NCBI GenBank assembly: GCA_002344785.1
Contig: DDUL01000028.1
Coordinates: 78,838 to 142,837 of the forward strand
DNA length: 64,000 bases
Source of the DNA: Bdellovibrionaceae bacterium UBA2339
Lineage (GTDB): Bacteria; Bdellovibrionota; Bdellovibrionia; Bdellovibrionales; JAMPXM01
Direction of reading: 5' to 3'
In this document: in pieces, positions 8,618 to 17,366 of the stretch
Layout of the letters: each line of letters starts with the position of its first letter
Numbering within the stretch: position 1 is the stretch's first letter
The notes under the pieces: generated by a model
Told to the model about the DNA's origin: nothing
Databases searched by the model: none
What the model saw: only the letters and a program-made list of their open reading frames with translations
Made by a program: the position numbers and the translations under genes

Positions 8618-10634
8618 GCCCACACTTCTCTACGCCTTGTTGGCTGTACCGATGCTCCTCGCGGCTTTGCTGTGGGTCGGTCCTTGGCCTGCGCAAGCGC
8701 AAGAGATCTGGATCGAAGCTCAGCTGCAGCCGACGACTCAAGACGTGAAGGGCCAACTGCGTTGGCTCAAGGGTCTCAAGCCCGGTGCTCAAGTGCAGAT
8801 CGAGGCTCACCCCGACATGCAGCTCAAGCTGGTCGGTACTCAGGCGACGCTGTCGCCACTTCGCAAAACACCGCAACTTCAAGTTTGGCAAATCGAAGCT
8901 TTCCAAGCCGTTCCCGAGTTGAGCTTTGAATTCACGACGCCACTTCGTGATGATCCCAGCGACGGAGACTCGACGGGCTTCATCAACGAGCGAGGCGCGG
9001 TGATGTTCGGCGCTTCGGCTTGGTATCCCAAGCCTCTGGATCCGCATCGAGCGAACCTGAGCTTGCGTTTGCCAGCCCATTGGCGCGCCCACGCCGTCGG
9101 CCTTCGCGCTGAACAACAACTTTCGCCCAGCGAAATTCAAATCAGTTTCAACGAGGCCCTGCCGCAAGATGGCTTTGATGTGGTCGCGGGTGAATTCCAC
9201 GTCACTGAAGTGCAGCACGGAAGCCTCCGCGTCTCCGTATGGCTGAAGACTGCGGATCCCGCGCTGGCACAAAGCTTTCTGCAACAGCTCCCCGCATACA
9301 TAGATCATTTCTCAAAAAGCATCGGCGACTATCCATACGGATCCTTCGCCGTGATCGAAAATTCGTGGGAGACCGGATACGGAATGCCCTCGTTCACGCT
9401 TTTGGGGCCGAGCGTGATGCGTCTGCCGTTCATTCTGACCAGCTCTTTACCTCACGAAGTGCTGCACAACTGGTGGGGCAACTCCGTGTACGTGGACGAG
9501 TCCGGCGGAAATTGGTGCGAAGGTCTCACCACGTACATGGCGGATCATTGGCAGCGCGAGATCGCGGGCGACGCGGCTGAGTACCGCCGACAAACGCTGA
9601 GTGACTACATGGACTATGTGATCAGCGGCAAAGACTTCCCGCTGCGACGATTTCGAGGTCGTCATTCTTCGGCGACGCAAGCCATTGGATACGGCAAAGG
9701 CATGATGCTGTTTCACATGCTGCGCGTGAAGCTGGGAGACTCGGCCTTTCAGCAGGGACTCAAGAAATTTTATCGCGATCAGCTCGGTCGCCGCGCGAGC
9801 TGGGAGGATCTACGTCTCGCGTTCGAATCTGTGACGTCCAAAGATCTTCGCGAGTTCTTCGCGCATTGGTTGGACGGATTGGGCGCTGTGAATCTCAGCG
9901 CTTCAGCGCCTCGTCGCGTGAGCGATCGCGAGGTCTGCCTGCAGTTGCAGTCGACCAGTTTTACCTCGCTGGATGTTCCGGTGAAATTGCGTTTGCAGTC
10001 GGGAAAAACAGAGCGACGTATTCAGCCGTTAGCGACCTCAGGCGCACAGGAGATCTGCTGGTCGGCGATCGAAGCAATTCGTGGCGTCGACGTGGACGGA
10101 GACTTTGAGATGTTCCGCACTCTGACGGATGCAGAGCGCCCACCGGCGTTGTCGGCGCTCTTTGCATCCAAGTCCATCGATGTGATTTCGTCTTTGAGTG
10201 TCGCGAATGCCACGGGATTTGTCGGCGAGCTTTCCAACCTCATCGAGGCTGAAATCGATTTGCGTCCCGCGCCTGTACCCGGCGCGACGATCACGCCTCG
10301 ACCGGGTCGCAGTATTCTTCTGGTGGGTGAAAGCGCTGACTTTGAAAACCTATTTGCGGCCTGGCTGAAGCCCTATGGCGTGAGCTTCACGGCAAACGAG
10401 GTCATCGCCAACGGCCAGAGCTTTGAAAAGGCCAAGCACAGCTTCTTCTTCGCCGCGAGAGATCCTCAAGGTCAGACTTGGGTGTGGGTGCGTGCGGCGC
10501 AAACTCGTGATCTGGCACGAAGATTTGTTCGCTATGGACGCCAAGGGGCCGTGGCCCTCGAAAGCGGCAGCAAAGTTGTGCCGTTAAAAATCAGTTGGCC
10601 CATTTTGCAAAGCCCGCTGAGCTTTGACTTTTGA
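8592..10634 (+). CDS. Secreted M1-like (aminopeptidase N family) metallopeptidase
   Basis: 680 residues with a Sec signal peptide (hydrophobic core about 12-35, ending AQAQ). The gluzincin zinc site HEVLHNWWG begins near residue 287, and the third ligand Glu lies in NWCEGL near 309, giving the HExxH-18-E spacing of clan MA family M1. A YGKGMMLFHML segment follows as in M1 enzymes. The C-terminal 250 residues are beta-rich. It follows yejE with overlap, so externally or periplasmically produced peptides may be trimmed for the importer. The start is uncertain among GTG 8592, ATG 8595 and ATG 8601; none has a clear ribosome site. Confidence 0.82.
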   Translation: MMLMTLASRPTLLYALLAVPMLLAALLWVGPWPAQAQEIWIEAQLQPTTQDVKGQLRWLKGLKPGAQVQIEAHPDMQLKLVGTQATLSPLRKTPQLQVWQIEAFQAVPELSFEFTTPLRDDPSDGDSTGFINERGAVMFGASAWYPKPLDPHRANLSLRLPAHWRAHAVGLRAEQQLSPSEIQISFNEALPQDGFDVVAGEFHVTEVQHGSLRVSVWLKTADPALAQSFLQQLPAYIDHFSKSIGDYPYGSFAVIENSWETGYGMPSFTLLGPSVMRLPFILTSSLPHEVLHNWWGNSVYVDESGGNWCEGLTTYMADHWQREIAGDAAEYRRQTLSDYMDYVISGKDFPLRRFRGRHSSATQAIGYGKGMMLFHMLRVKLGDSAFQQGLKKFYRDQLGRRASWEDLRLAFESVTSKDLREFFAHWLDGLGAVNLSASAPRRVSDREVCLQLQSTSFTSLDVPVKLRLQSGKTERRIQPLATSGAQEICWSAIEAIRGVDVDGDFEMFRTLTDAERPPALSALFASKSIDVISSLSVANATGFVGELSNLIEAEIDLRPAPVPGATITPRPGRSILLVGESADFENLFAAWLKPYGVSFTANEVIANGQSFEKAKHSFFFAARDPQGQTWVWVRAAQTRDLARRFVRYGRQGAVALESGSKVVPLKISWPILQSPLSFDF

Positions 10635-10659
10635 TCGAAGCGGGTCTCGAATGCTGCCT

Positions 10660-11355
10660 ATGAAAAACAAAGCGCATAGTCTTGTCATTCTCAGTTTCAG
10701 TCTCATTCTTTCGGCCTGTGCGAGCTACTCCACAGTCGGACAAAAGCCTCTGCCGCTCGCCGAGCGTGAGGCCGAGCGCGCACGCCCTCAGCTTTCGCAA
10801 TCGCTGATGGGTGCTGAGGGTTTTAGCGAGCAAGCGATTCAGAAGGTCTTGAGCAGCCGCGTGGAGCTTCCCAAATCTCTGAGTGTGGCGATTGTTCGTC
10901 TGGATGAAGGTGGCGGCTACATGCCGTTTCGACCCTTCGACGATGCCGGCGTGGCCTCGCTCTACAAAGCTGTTGAGGCCTTGCCCAAAGTGAAGCGCGT
11001 GGTGCCGATCCCGGAAACTTTGATTGGCGCTAAGGTGACGTATCAGTCGCTGCGAACCGCCGCGGTCTTGGTGCAAGCCGATGTGGTCTTGGTGCTGAAG
11101 TCCGCGTCGATCACCGACACGCGCTATCGCGTTTTTGAAAAGAATCAAGCGAAGGCCATGGTGGTGCTGGAAGCTTTCGCGATGGATACGCGAAGTGGCG
11201 TCGTGCCCTTTAGCGGTGTGTATTCGGACACGGCCGAGGTCGCTGAGCAAAAAGATGACTACGGACTTTACGAGGCGCGATTGCGCGCACAGCTCGCGGG
11301 CGAAGCGAAGATCTTCACCAAGCTCACTGCGGATCTGGGCCAGTTCCTCCGCTGA
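10660..11355 (+). CDS. Lipoprotein of unknown function
   Basis: 231 residues starting at ATG 10660, giving a clean lipoprotein signal MKNKAHSLVILSFSLILSAC (lipobox LSAC); ATG 10651 is an alternative. The mature protein has no motif I recognise. It contains a region alternating beta strands and helices (SVAIVRL, VVLVLKSA, AMVVLEAF) that hints at a compact alpha/beta fold. It begins 25 bases after the M1-like peptidase and is probably the last gene of the peptide-uptake operon. Its stop touches the stop of the convergent purT gene with no gap. Confidence 0.7.
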   Translation: MKNKAHSLVILSFSLILSACASYSTVGQKPLPLAEREAERARPQLSQSLMGAEGFSEQAIQKVLSSRVELPKSLSVAIVRLDEGGGYMPFRPFDDAGVASLYKAVEALPKVKRVVPIPETLIGAKVTYQSLRTAAVLVQADVVLVLKSASITDTRYRVFEKNQAKAMVVLEAFAMDTRSGVVPFSGVYSDTAEVAEQKDDYGLYEARLRAQLAGEAKIFTKLTADLGQFLR

Positions 11356-12516
11356 TCACTTAACCTCTGAAACCTGAACCAGCCGTGCCGCGCGCACGGC
11401 TTTTTTGCGCGCCTCACTCACGGTTTTTCCGCGCGCGAGCGTGACCGCCATTCGTCGGTAGGGGTGCGCCTCGGGCTTTCCGAAAACGCGCACGTCCACA
11501 TCGGTGATGGCCAAGGCCTTCTCAACACCCGTGACTTGCGGATGGGGGATTTCGCGATCCGCTAAGACGACAGCCGAAGCGGCCGCGCCGTAGCTTTTGA
11601 TCCGCGGCACGGGAAGTCCCAAGATCGCACGAGCGTGCAAGTCGAACTCGGAAAGATCCTGCGAAATGAGCGTCACCATACCGGTGTCGTGCGGACGCGG
11701 TGAAAGTTCCGAAAAATACACTTCGCCGTCGCGAGCGATGAAAAACTCCACACCGAAGATTCCCACGCCGCCTAGGCGCGAGGTCACTTTCTTTGCCATG
11801 GCTTGCGCGCGTTTCAGTTGCGCGGGTTTCATTTTTGCCGGCATCCAGGACTCGCGATAGTCGCCGCGCTCTTGGCGGTGGCCGATCGGATCGCAGAACA
11901 CAGTGCGGCCGTTGGCTAAGCGCAAAGTGAGCAAAGTGATTTCAAGATCGAAGTGAATGAACTCTTCGACGATCACTTTGCGTTGATCGCCGCGCATGTT
12001 GTCGCAGGCGTAGTTCCACGCGGCCTCGATGTCGGCGGCACGTTTCACGACGGACTGGCCTTTGCCCGAGGACGACATCACGGGTTTCACAACCACGGGA
12101 TAGCCGATGGCATCGGCTTCGCGCTGCAGCTCATCGCCCTGAGTGGCGTCGGCAAAGCGCGCGGTTTTGACTTTCAGTTCACGGGCCGCCACGTCGCGAA
12201 TCGCGTGGCGGTTCATGGTCAGATGCGCGGCTTCGGCGCAGGGAATGACGCGAGAGCCGCGCGCCTCAAGCTCCATGAGCTTCTCGGTGCGGATGGCTTC
12301 AACTTCGGGAACGATGAGATCGGGTTGATGCTTCTTCACCAAAGCTTCGATGGCGGCACCATCGAGCATGTTGATGACTTCGTAGGTGTCCGCCACTTGC
12401 ATTGCCGGTGCGCCCGCATAGCGATCGACAGCGACGACATATTGCCCAAGGCGTTTCAGTGAAATCGTGAGTTCTTTGCCGAGCTCTCCAGATCCAAGCA
12501 GCAAGATCTTTTTCAT
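11356..12516 (-). CDS. purT: Formate-dependent phosphoribosylglycinamide formyltransferase
   Basis: ATP-grasp enzyme of purine synthesis that makes formyl-GAR from GAR, formate and ATP. The ATG at 12516 gives 386 residues, close to the family length, and the expected N-terminus KKILLLGSGELGKEL. ATP-grasp motifs are visible: VVKPVMSSSGKGQS, IVEEFIHFDLEITLL, GVEFFI and SELSPRPHDTGMVTL. It lies downstream of the DUF1653 gene and speA on the same strand with a 16-base gap, so it belongs to that operon. Its final codons contain a terminator that serves the opposite strand. Confidence 0.95.
   Translation of the reverse strand: MKKILLLGSGELGKELTISLKRLGQYVVAVDRYAGAPAMQVADTYEVINMLDGAAIEALVKKHQPDLIVPEVEAIRTEKLMELEARGSRVIPCAEAAHLTMNRHAIRDVAARELKVKTARFADATQGDELQREADAIGYPVVVKPVMSSSGKGQSVVKRAADIEAAWNYACDNMRGDQRKVIVEEFIHFDLEITLLTLRLANGRTVFCDPIGHRQERGDYRESWMPAKMKPAQLKRAQAMAKKVTSRLGGVGIFGVEFFIARDGEVYFSELSPRPHDTGMVTLISQDLSEFDLHARAILGLPVPRIKSYGAAASAVVLADREIPHPQVTGVEKALAITDVDVRVFGKPEAHPYRRMAVTLARGKTVSEARKKAVRAARLVQVSEVK
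11381..11406 (+). terminator. Rho-independent terminator for the peptide operon, inside purT
   Basis: AGCCGTGC (11381-11388), loop CGCGC, GCACGGCT (11394-11401), T-run 11401-11406. It lies downstream of the plus-strand lipoprotein but within the last codons of convergent purT. Confidence 0.75.
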
Positions 12517-12532
12517 AGAGACGTAGTGTCGC

Positions 12533-12799
12533 TCAAATCGTCGATGAGGTCGAGCGAGTGTCCGAGGAAATGAAAGCAAAGCGTGGCTGAACCGCGCCCT
12601 CCACGGTCACCGACTCCACGAACATAGAGGCGGGACGTATCCAAAGTTCAGCCAAATCATTGGGGTAGAGGCAGCGATACACGACGTACCAATCCAGCGT
12701 CTCGCTGTGGCGGGCGACCTCGAGCACTTGATACATTTTGCCTTTGTAGTGACGATAGAGGCCGGGCTTCACGTCCGGCCTCACGGCTTCGCGACTCAT
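12533..12799 (-). CDS. DUF1653 family protein
   Basis: 88-residue cytoplasmic protein of the DUF1653 family, function unknown. The signature is clear: PGLYRHYKGKMYQVL, VARHSETLDWYVVYR, LWIRPASMF and VQPRFAF. The ATG at 12799 overlaps the speA stop as TGATG, so it depends on translation of speA; a GTG one codon earlier is possible. The fixed position between speA and purT suggests co-regulation but gives no mechanism. Confidence 0.85.
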   Translation of the reverse strand: MSREAVRPDVKPGLYRHYKGKMYQVLEVARHSETLDWYVVYRCLYPNDLAELWIRPASMFVESVTVEGAVQPRFAFISSDTRSTSSTI

Positions 12800-14751
12800 C
12801 ACTCGGGATCTTCGAGGTAGGTGTAGCCCGAAAGTCCTTCTTCGTAGTGTTTCATCAGCGCTTTGGCTTCGTTCTTGGTGAGCGAGCCGCGTGCGATCGA
12901 CTCTTCGCTCGCGCGACGAATCGACTCGATCAACTCGGCGCGATTGTACTGCACCCAGCTCAGCACTTCCGTGACGGTGTCGCCTTCGACCACTTCGTCG
13001 ACGGTGTAACCGGCGTTCGAAACCGTGATGTGCACGGCATCGGTGTCACCAAACAAGTTGTGCAAGTCGCCGAGGATCTCCTGATAAGCGCCGACCAAGA
13101 ACACACCCATGTAGTAGGGGCGGCCATCGTACTCGTGCACTTCTAGGCCTGTCTTCTTGGCCTTCACGCCGCTGCCCACCGAATTGTCGATGAACTGACC
13201 GATCTTGCCGTCGCTATCGCAAGTGAGGTCCACCATGATGGCGCGACGAGTGGGTTCTTCGAGCAAACGATGAATCGGCAGGACAGGGAAGAGCTGACCG
13301 ACGGCCCATGAGTCGGGCATCGATTGGAAAACGGAGAAATTGCAGAAGTAAGTGTCCGACAAAGTCTCGCGAAGAGCCTTCGCCAAGTCCTCAGCGTCGG
13401 GATGCTTGCGCGCGATCTGTTCCATGCGCGTGAGCAACACCCAGCAGAGATTCTCGGCCTTGGCGCGCTGACTGAGCGACAACACGCCAAAGGTGAAGAG
13501 TTGCAGGATGGTCTCTTTGATGTGAACGACGTCGTGATAGAACTCGTGCAGGTTGTTATCGTTCAACTGCTCGAGCATGTAGACCAAGTCTTGAATCACG
13601 CGGTGATCGTCTTTTGAGGCGACAAAAGACGGCGCGGATTTCTTCAGCTCGTTGATCCCCAAGACGTTGAAGACCAAGACCGAGTGATGCGCAACCAGGG
13701 CGCGACCACACTCGGTGACGATGTTCGGGTGAGGCGTGCCTCGCTCATCGCAAACGCTTTGCACGATGGAGATGACGTCGTTGGCGTACTCTTGTTCGGA
13801 GTAGTTGATCGACGAATCGCTCGAGCCTGAGCCGTCGTAATCGACGCCCAAGCCACCGCCGACATCCAAGTACTTCAACCTTGCGCCCATGGCGTGCAGC
13901 TCGGTGTAGAAGCGTGCGCCCTCTTTCAGCGAGCCCTTCACGCAGGAGATCGACGGGATCTGCGAGCCGATGTGGAAGTGCAGAAGCTCCAAAGCTTCCA
14001 GCATGTTCTCTTTGCGGAGCAGCTCCACGGCTTCGACAATTTCAAGAGCCGAAAGGCCGAACTTCGAGCGGTCGCCCGAGGAATCAATCCACTTGCCCGC
14101 GCCCTTTGTGTGGAGTTTCGCACGCAAGCCGATCTTCGGCAAAATCGAGAATTTCTTGGCCGCCTCGATGATCATCGGCAGCTCCGACATGCGATCCACC
14201 ACGATGATGGTGTTGCGGCCGAGCTTTTGCGACAAAATCGCCGTCTCAATGTACTCTTGGTCCTTAAAGCCGTTGCAAATGATGAGGGCGTCCGCCGTTC
14301 CCATCATCGCCAAGACCACGAGCAGTTCAGGCTTCGAACCTGCCTCAAGACCCAAGGCCGAGCCCTGGCCAAACTTGATCAGTTCCTGAACCAAGTGCTT
14401 TTGCTGGTTCACCTTGATCGGATAGACGCCGCGATAGGCGCCTTTGTAGCCCGACTCTTCAATGGATTTTTTGAAGCAGCCCGAAAGCAGCTCCACGCGC
14501 GACTTGGTGATGTCGGGAAAGCGGATCAGCATGGGCACGCGAATGCCGCGTTCCTGCAGATCCTGCGTGAGTTCCAAGAGGTCCACACTGGGGCCTGTCG
14601 GACCGCTGGGGGTCACGACGATGTTGCCCTTGTCGTTCACGTCAAAAAAATTCGAGCCCCACAGGCCAACGCCGTAGAGCTCTTTGCTTTTGTCCGTGGA
14701 CCATGTGCCGGTTTGGGCGGGGACGTCTCCTCGGAGCATCTCACCTTTCAT
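12799..14751 (-). CDS. speA: Biosynthetic arginine decarboxylase
   Basis: PLP-dependent fold-III decarboxylase that converts arginine to agmatine, the first step of the alternative putrescine route. 650 residues match the family. The PLP Lys lies in GVYPIKVNQ; LLHFHIGSQI, YLDVGGGLGVDYDGS and NIVTECGRALVAHH are typical of SpeA. GAGG stands about 9 bases before the ATG. The window also carries an agmatinase-family gene at 3.3-4.4 kb that could act next. First gene of a speA-DUF1653-purT unit. Confidence 0.95.
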   Translation of the reverse strand: MKGEMLRGDVPAQTGTWSTDKSKELYGVGLWGSNFFDVNDKGNIVVTPSGPTGPSVDLLELTQDLQERGIRVPMLIRFPDITKSRVELLSGCFKKSIEESGYKGAYRGVYPIKVNQQKHLVQELIKFGQGSALGLEAGSKPELLVVLAMMGTADALIICNGFKDQEYIETAILSQKLGRNTIIVVDRMSELPMIIEAAKKFSILPKIGLRAKLHTKGAGKWIDSSGDRSKFGLSALEIVEAVELLRKENMLEALELLHFHIGSQIPSISCVKGSLKEGARFYTELHAMGARLKYLDVGGGLGVDYDGSGSSDSSINYSEQEYANDVISIVQSVCDERGTPHPNIVTECGRALVAHHSVLVFNVLGINELKKSAPSFVASKDDHRVIQDLVYMLEQLNDNNLHEFYHDVVHIKETILQLFTFGVLSLSQRAKAENLCWVLLTRMEQIARKHPDAEDLAKALRETLSDTYFCNFSVFQSMPDSWAVGQLFPVLPIHRLLEEPTRRAIMVDLTCDSDGKIGQFIDNSVGSGVKAKKTGLEVHEYDGRPYYMGVFLVGAYQEILGDLHNLFGDTDAVHITVSNAGYTVDEVVEGDTVTEVLSWVQYNRAELIESIRRASEESIARGSLTKNEAKALMKHYEEGLSGYTYLEDPE

Positions 14752-14771
14752 CGTGTGCGGCCCTCATAATG

Positions 14772-14792
14772 TCCTCGGCCCGAAGCCGAGGA
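14772..14792. other. Hairpin between leuS and speA
   Basis: Arms TCCTCGGC (14772-14779) and GCCGAGGA (14785-14792). In the minus-strand direction it sits 20 bases before the speA ribosome site and lacks a T-run, so it is more likely a structured leader or weak transcript end than a classical terminator. Confidence 0.45.
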
Positions 14793-14829
14793 GAAATGAA
14801 ACATTGGCGAACCAAGTCGCGGAGTCCTC

Positions 14830-17238
14830 TTAACCAATGAGATTAAGAATCTTTCCGGCTCTGTAAATAACTTTCGTCGGCTGACGCCCAGAAAGTGCGT
14901 TGGTGACCGTCGTGAGCTTCAGGGCCGCCGCGACGGCGTCTCCTTCTGATGCATCCACGGCGACCTCGATCGCTCCCCGAGCTTTGCCATTGACCTGAAC
15001 CCCTATAGTGACGACCGAGTCCACAGTCAAAGCCGAATCAAAGCTCGGCCATGGAGCCAAGGCCACCAGGCCCTTCCCACCCATGCGCTCCCACAGTTCC
15101 TCCGCCACATGCGGAGCAAAAGGCGCCACCAGCTGCACGAGCGGCATCATAACGAGTTTGGAGCGGCAGTTGGTCTTATAGACTTCGTTGAGCAAGATCA
15201 TCATGGCCGAAATGGCCGTGTTGAAGCTCATCGACTCCATGTCCTCTGTGACCTTCTTGATGGTCTTGTGGAGAAGCTTGTTGAGATCCTCGGGCACCGG
15301 GGTCTCGCTCGCGATGCACTGACCGCTTTCGTCGACCACGGCCCGCCACACGCGATCCAAGAATCGCTGAACGCCGCCAATCCCAGTTTCTTGCCACGGC
15401 TTATCGGCCTCCATCGGCCCCAAGAACATCACGAAGGTGCGCACGACATCGGCGCCGTACTGTTCGCGCACGGAATCGGGGTTGATGACGTTGCCTCGCG
15501 ATTTCGACATGCGTTCGCCGTCGGGGCCCAAGATCACGCCTTGGTGCGCGAGCTTCTGAAAGGGCTCGTCATGCGTCACCAAGCCCGCATCGAAGAGCAC
15601 CTTTTGCCAGAAGCGCGAGTAGAGCAAATGACCGACGGTGTGCTCCGCGCCGCCGACGTAAAGGTCCACCGGCATCCAGTACTTTTGCACTTCGAAGTCA
15701 CAGAAGCTTTCATCGTTGTGCGGATCGCAGTAGCGCAAGAAGTACCAGCTCGAGCCCGCTGAGCCTGGCATCGTATCCGTCTCGCGTCGGCCTTTGCGCC
15801 CATCCGCTCCGACATAGTCCACCCATGCGGCATTGCGCGCGAGCGGGGCTTCGCCCTTCTCGCTGGGTTGGTAGTCCGCGACCTCGGGAAGCACCACCGG
15901 CAATTCGTTCACCGGAAGCGCTTTCATGCTCGCATCGGAAAAGTGCACGATAGGAAAGGGTTCGCCCCAGTAGCGCTGGCGTGAGAACAGCCAATCGCGA
16001 AGCTTGTATTGAATGTTGCGACGGCCCAGGCCTTTGGCTTCCAGTTCGCTGATCGCGCGCTCGATCGCCGCATCTTTCTTTAAGCCATTGAGGAAATCTG
16101 AATTCACCAAGGCGCCCTCGCCCGTCCAAGGCAGTTCGCCGCCGTCCAAAACACGCGTGACCGGAAGTTTGAATGTTTGCGCGAACTCAAAGTCGCGTTC
16201 GTCATGACCCGGCACCGCCATGATCGCGCCTGTGCCATAATCCATCATCACATAGTCGGCGGTCCAAATCGGCAGCGGTTGCCCTGTGAAAGGATGCAGG
16301 GCATAGGCGCCGGTGAAAACGCCGGTCTTTTCCGTGGCTGCTTTGCGCTCGACCTCAAGCTTCGAGGCGGCGCGCGCCTGATAGTCGCGCACCGCAGTCT
16401 TGTGCGTGGGCGGAACGATCTTCTCAAGCAGCGGATGCTCCGGCGACATCACCATAAAGGTGACGCCGAACAAAGTGTCGGGACGCGTGGTGAAAATCTC
16501 CAGTTCATCGGCGGGGAAGCCCTGAATCTTAAAACGCGCGTTGGCGCCGACGCTCTTGCCGATCCAATTGCGCTGCGCCTCTTTGGTGCGCTCAGGCCAA
16601 TTCACCTTGTCCAGATCCGCGAGCAAGCGTTCCGCATAGTCGGTGATCTTCAGCATCCACTGCTTCATCGGCACGCGAATGACGGGATGGCCGCCGCGCT
16701 CGGATTTGCCGTCGATGACTTCTTCGTTGGCCAAAACCGTTCGCAGCGCGGGACACCAGTTCACCGGAACTTCTTTTTGGTAGGCCAGGCCTCGCTCAAA
16801 CAGCTTGGTGAAAATGAACTGTGTCCACTTGTAGAACTTTGGATCGCAAGTCGAAACCTCGCGCGACCAATCGAAGCTGTAGCCCATGGTCTTCAAGGTC
16901 GAGCGAAACGCCTCGATGGCTTTGTCCGTGGTGGCGGCGGGGTGAATGCCGGTCTGAATGGCGAACTGTTCCGCAGGTAAACCAAATGAGTCATAGCCCA
17001 TCGGGTGCAAGACGTTGAAGCCCCGCGCGCGCTTGTAGCGCGACACCACATCCGTCGGCGTGTACGAAGCCAAATGTCCCACGTGGAGTCCGTAACCCGA
17101 AGGGTAGGGGAACATGTCGAGAGCGTAGTATTTAGGTTTCACATTCGGCGAAGTTCGCGGATCTTCGGCTCGAAAGGCCTGCTTCTCTTCCCAAACGCGC
17201 TGCCATTTTGCATCGATGCTTTTGTGATCGTAGGTCAT
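14830..17238 (-). CDS. leuS: Leucyl-tRNA synthetase
   Basis: Class I aminoacyl-tRNA synthetase that charges tRNA-Leu. ATG 17238 gives 802 residues beginning TYDHKSIDAKWQ; a GTG two codons upstream is possible. The HIGH motif reads HVGH within PYPSGYGLHVGHLASY, the editing-domain T-rich motif TTRPDTLFGVTFMV is present, and the KMSKS loop reads RMSKSRGNVINP. The C-terminal anticodon-binding and Leu-specific domains end in KILNLIG. All catalytic signatures are intact. I see no T-box or leucine attenuator in its short leader. Confidence 0.97.
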   Translation of the reverse strand: MTYDHKSIDAKWQRVWEEKQAFRAEDPRTSPNVKPKYYALDMFPYPSGYGLHVGHLASYTPTDVVSRYKRARGFNVLHPMGYDSFGLPAEQFAIQTGIHPAATTDKAIEAFRSTLKTMGYSFDWSREVSTCDPKFYKWTQFIFTKLFERGLAYQKEVPVNWCPALRTVLANEEVIDGKSERGGHPVIRVPMKQWMLKITDYAERLLADLDKVNWPERTKEAQRNWIGKSVGANARFKIQGFPADELEIFTTRPDTLFGVTFMVMSPEHPLLEKIVPPTHKTAVRDYQARAASKLEVERKAATEKTGVFTGAYALHPFTGQPLPIWTADYVMMDYGTGAIMAVPGHDERDFEFAQTFKLPVTRVLDGGELPWTGEGALVNSDFLNGLKKDAAIERAISELEAKGLGRRNIQYKLRDWLFSRQRYWGEPFPIVHFSDASMKALPVNELPVVLPEVADYQPSEKGEAPLARNAAWVDYVGADGRKGRRETDTMPGSAGSSWYFLRYCDPHNDESFCDFEVQKYWMPVDLYVGGAEHTVGHLLYSRFWQKVLFDAGLVTHDEPFQKLAHQGVILGPDGERMSKSRGNVINPDSVREQYGADVVRTFVMFLGPMEADKPWQETGIGGVQRFLDRVWRAVVDESGQCIASETPVPEDLNKLLHKTIKKVTEDMESMSFNTAISAMMILLNEVYKTNCRSKLVMMPLVQLVAPFAPHVAEELWERMGGKGLVALAPWPSFDSALTVDSVVTIGVQVNGKARGAIEVAVDASEGDAVAAALKLTTVTNALSGRQPTKVIYRAGKILNLIG

Positions 17239-17366
17239 CCCCACAATGTACCTAAGTCTGGCTCAAACGTCATCTGAAGAGGTGCTTCACTCAGCAGAAG
17301 AAAACGCCGGAGCTCGGCACCGCGCCTGAGGGCTAGGCCTATGTAACTCGCGTTCACCTCGACTGA

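Noticed and set aside
13894..14769. 291-codon plus-strand frame opposite speA
   Set aside because: Antisense shadow of speA, His/Arg/Leu-rich as expected for such frames.
14772..14792. Terminator of speA or leuS
   Set aside because: It lies upstream of leuS's neighbour start and has no T-run, so it was listed only as a hairpin.
16177..16980. 267-codon plus-strand frame opposite leuS
   Set aside because: Antisense shadow of leuS with no independent support.
17239..17366. T-box or leucine attenuator before leuS
   Set aside because: The gap is too short and shows no leader peptide with Leu codons, no T-box sequence and no terminator hairpin.
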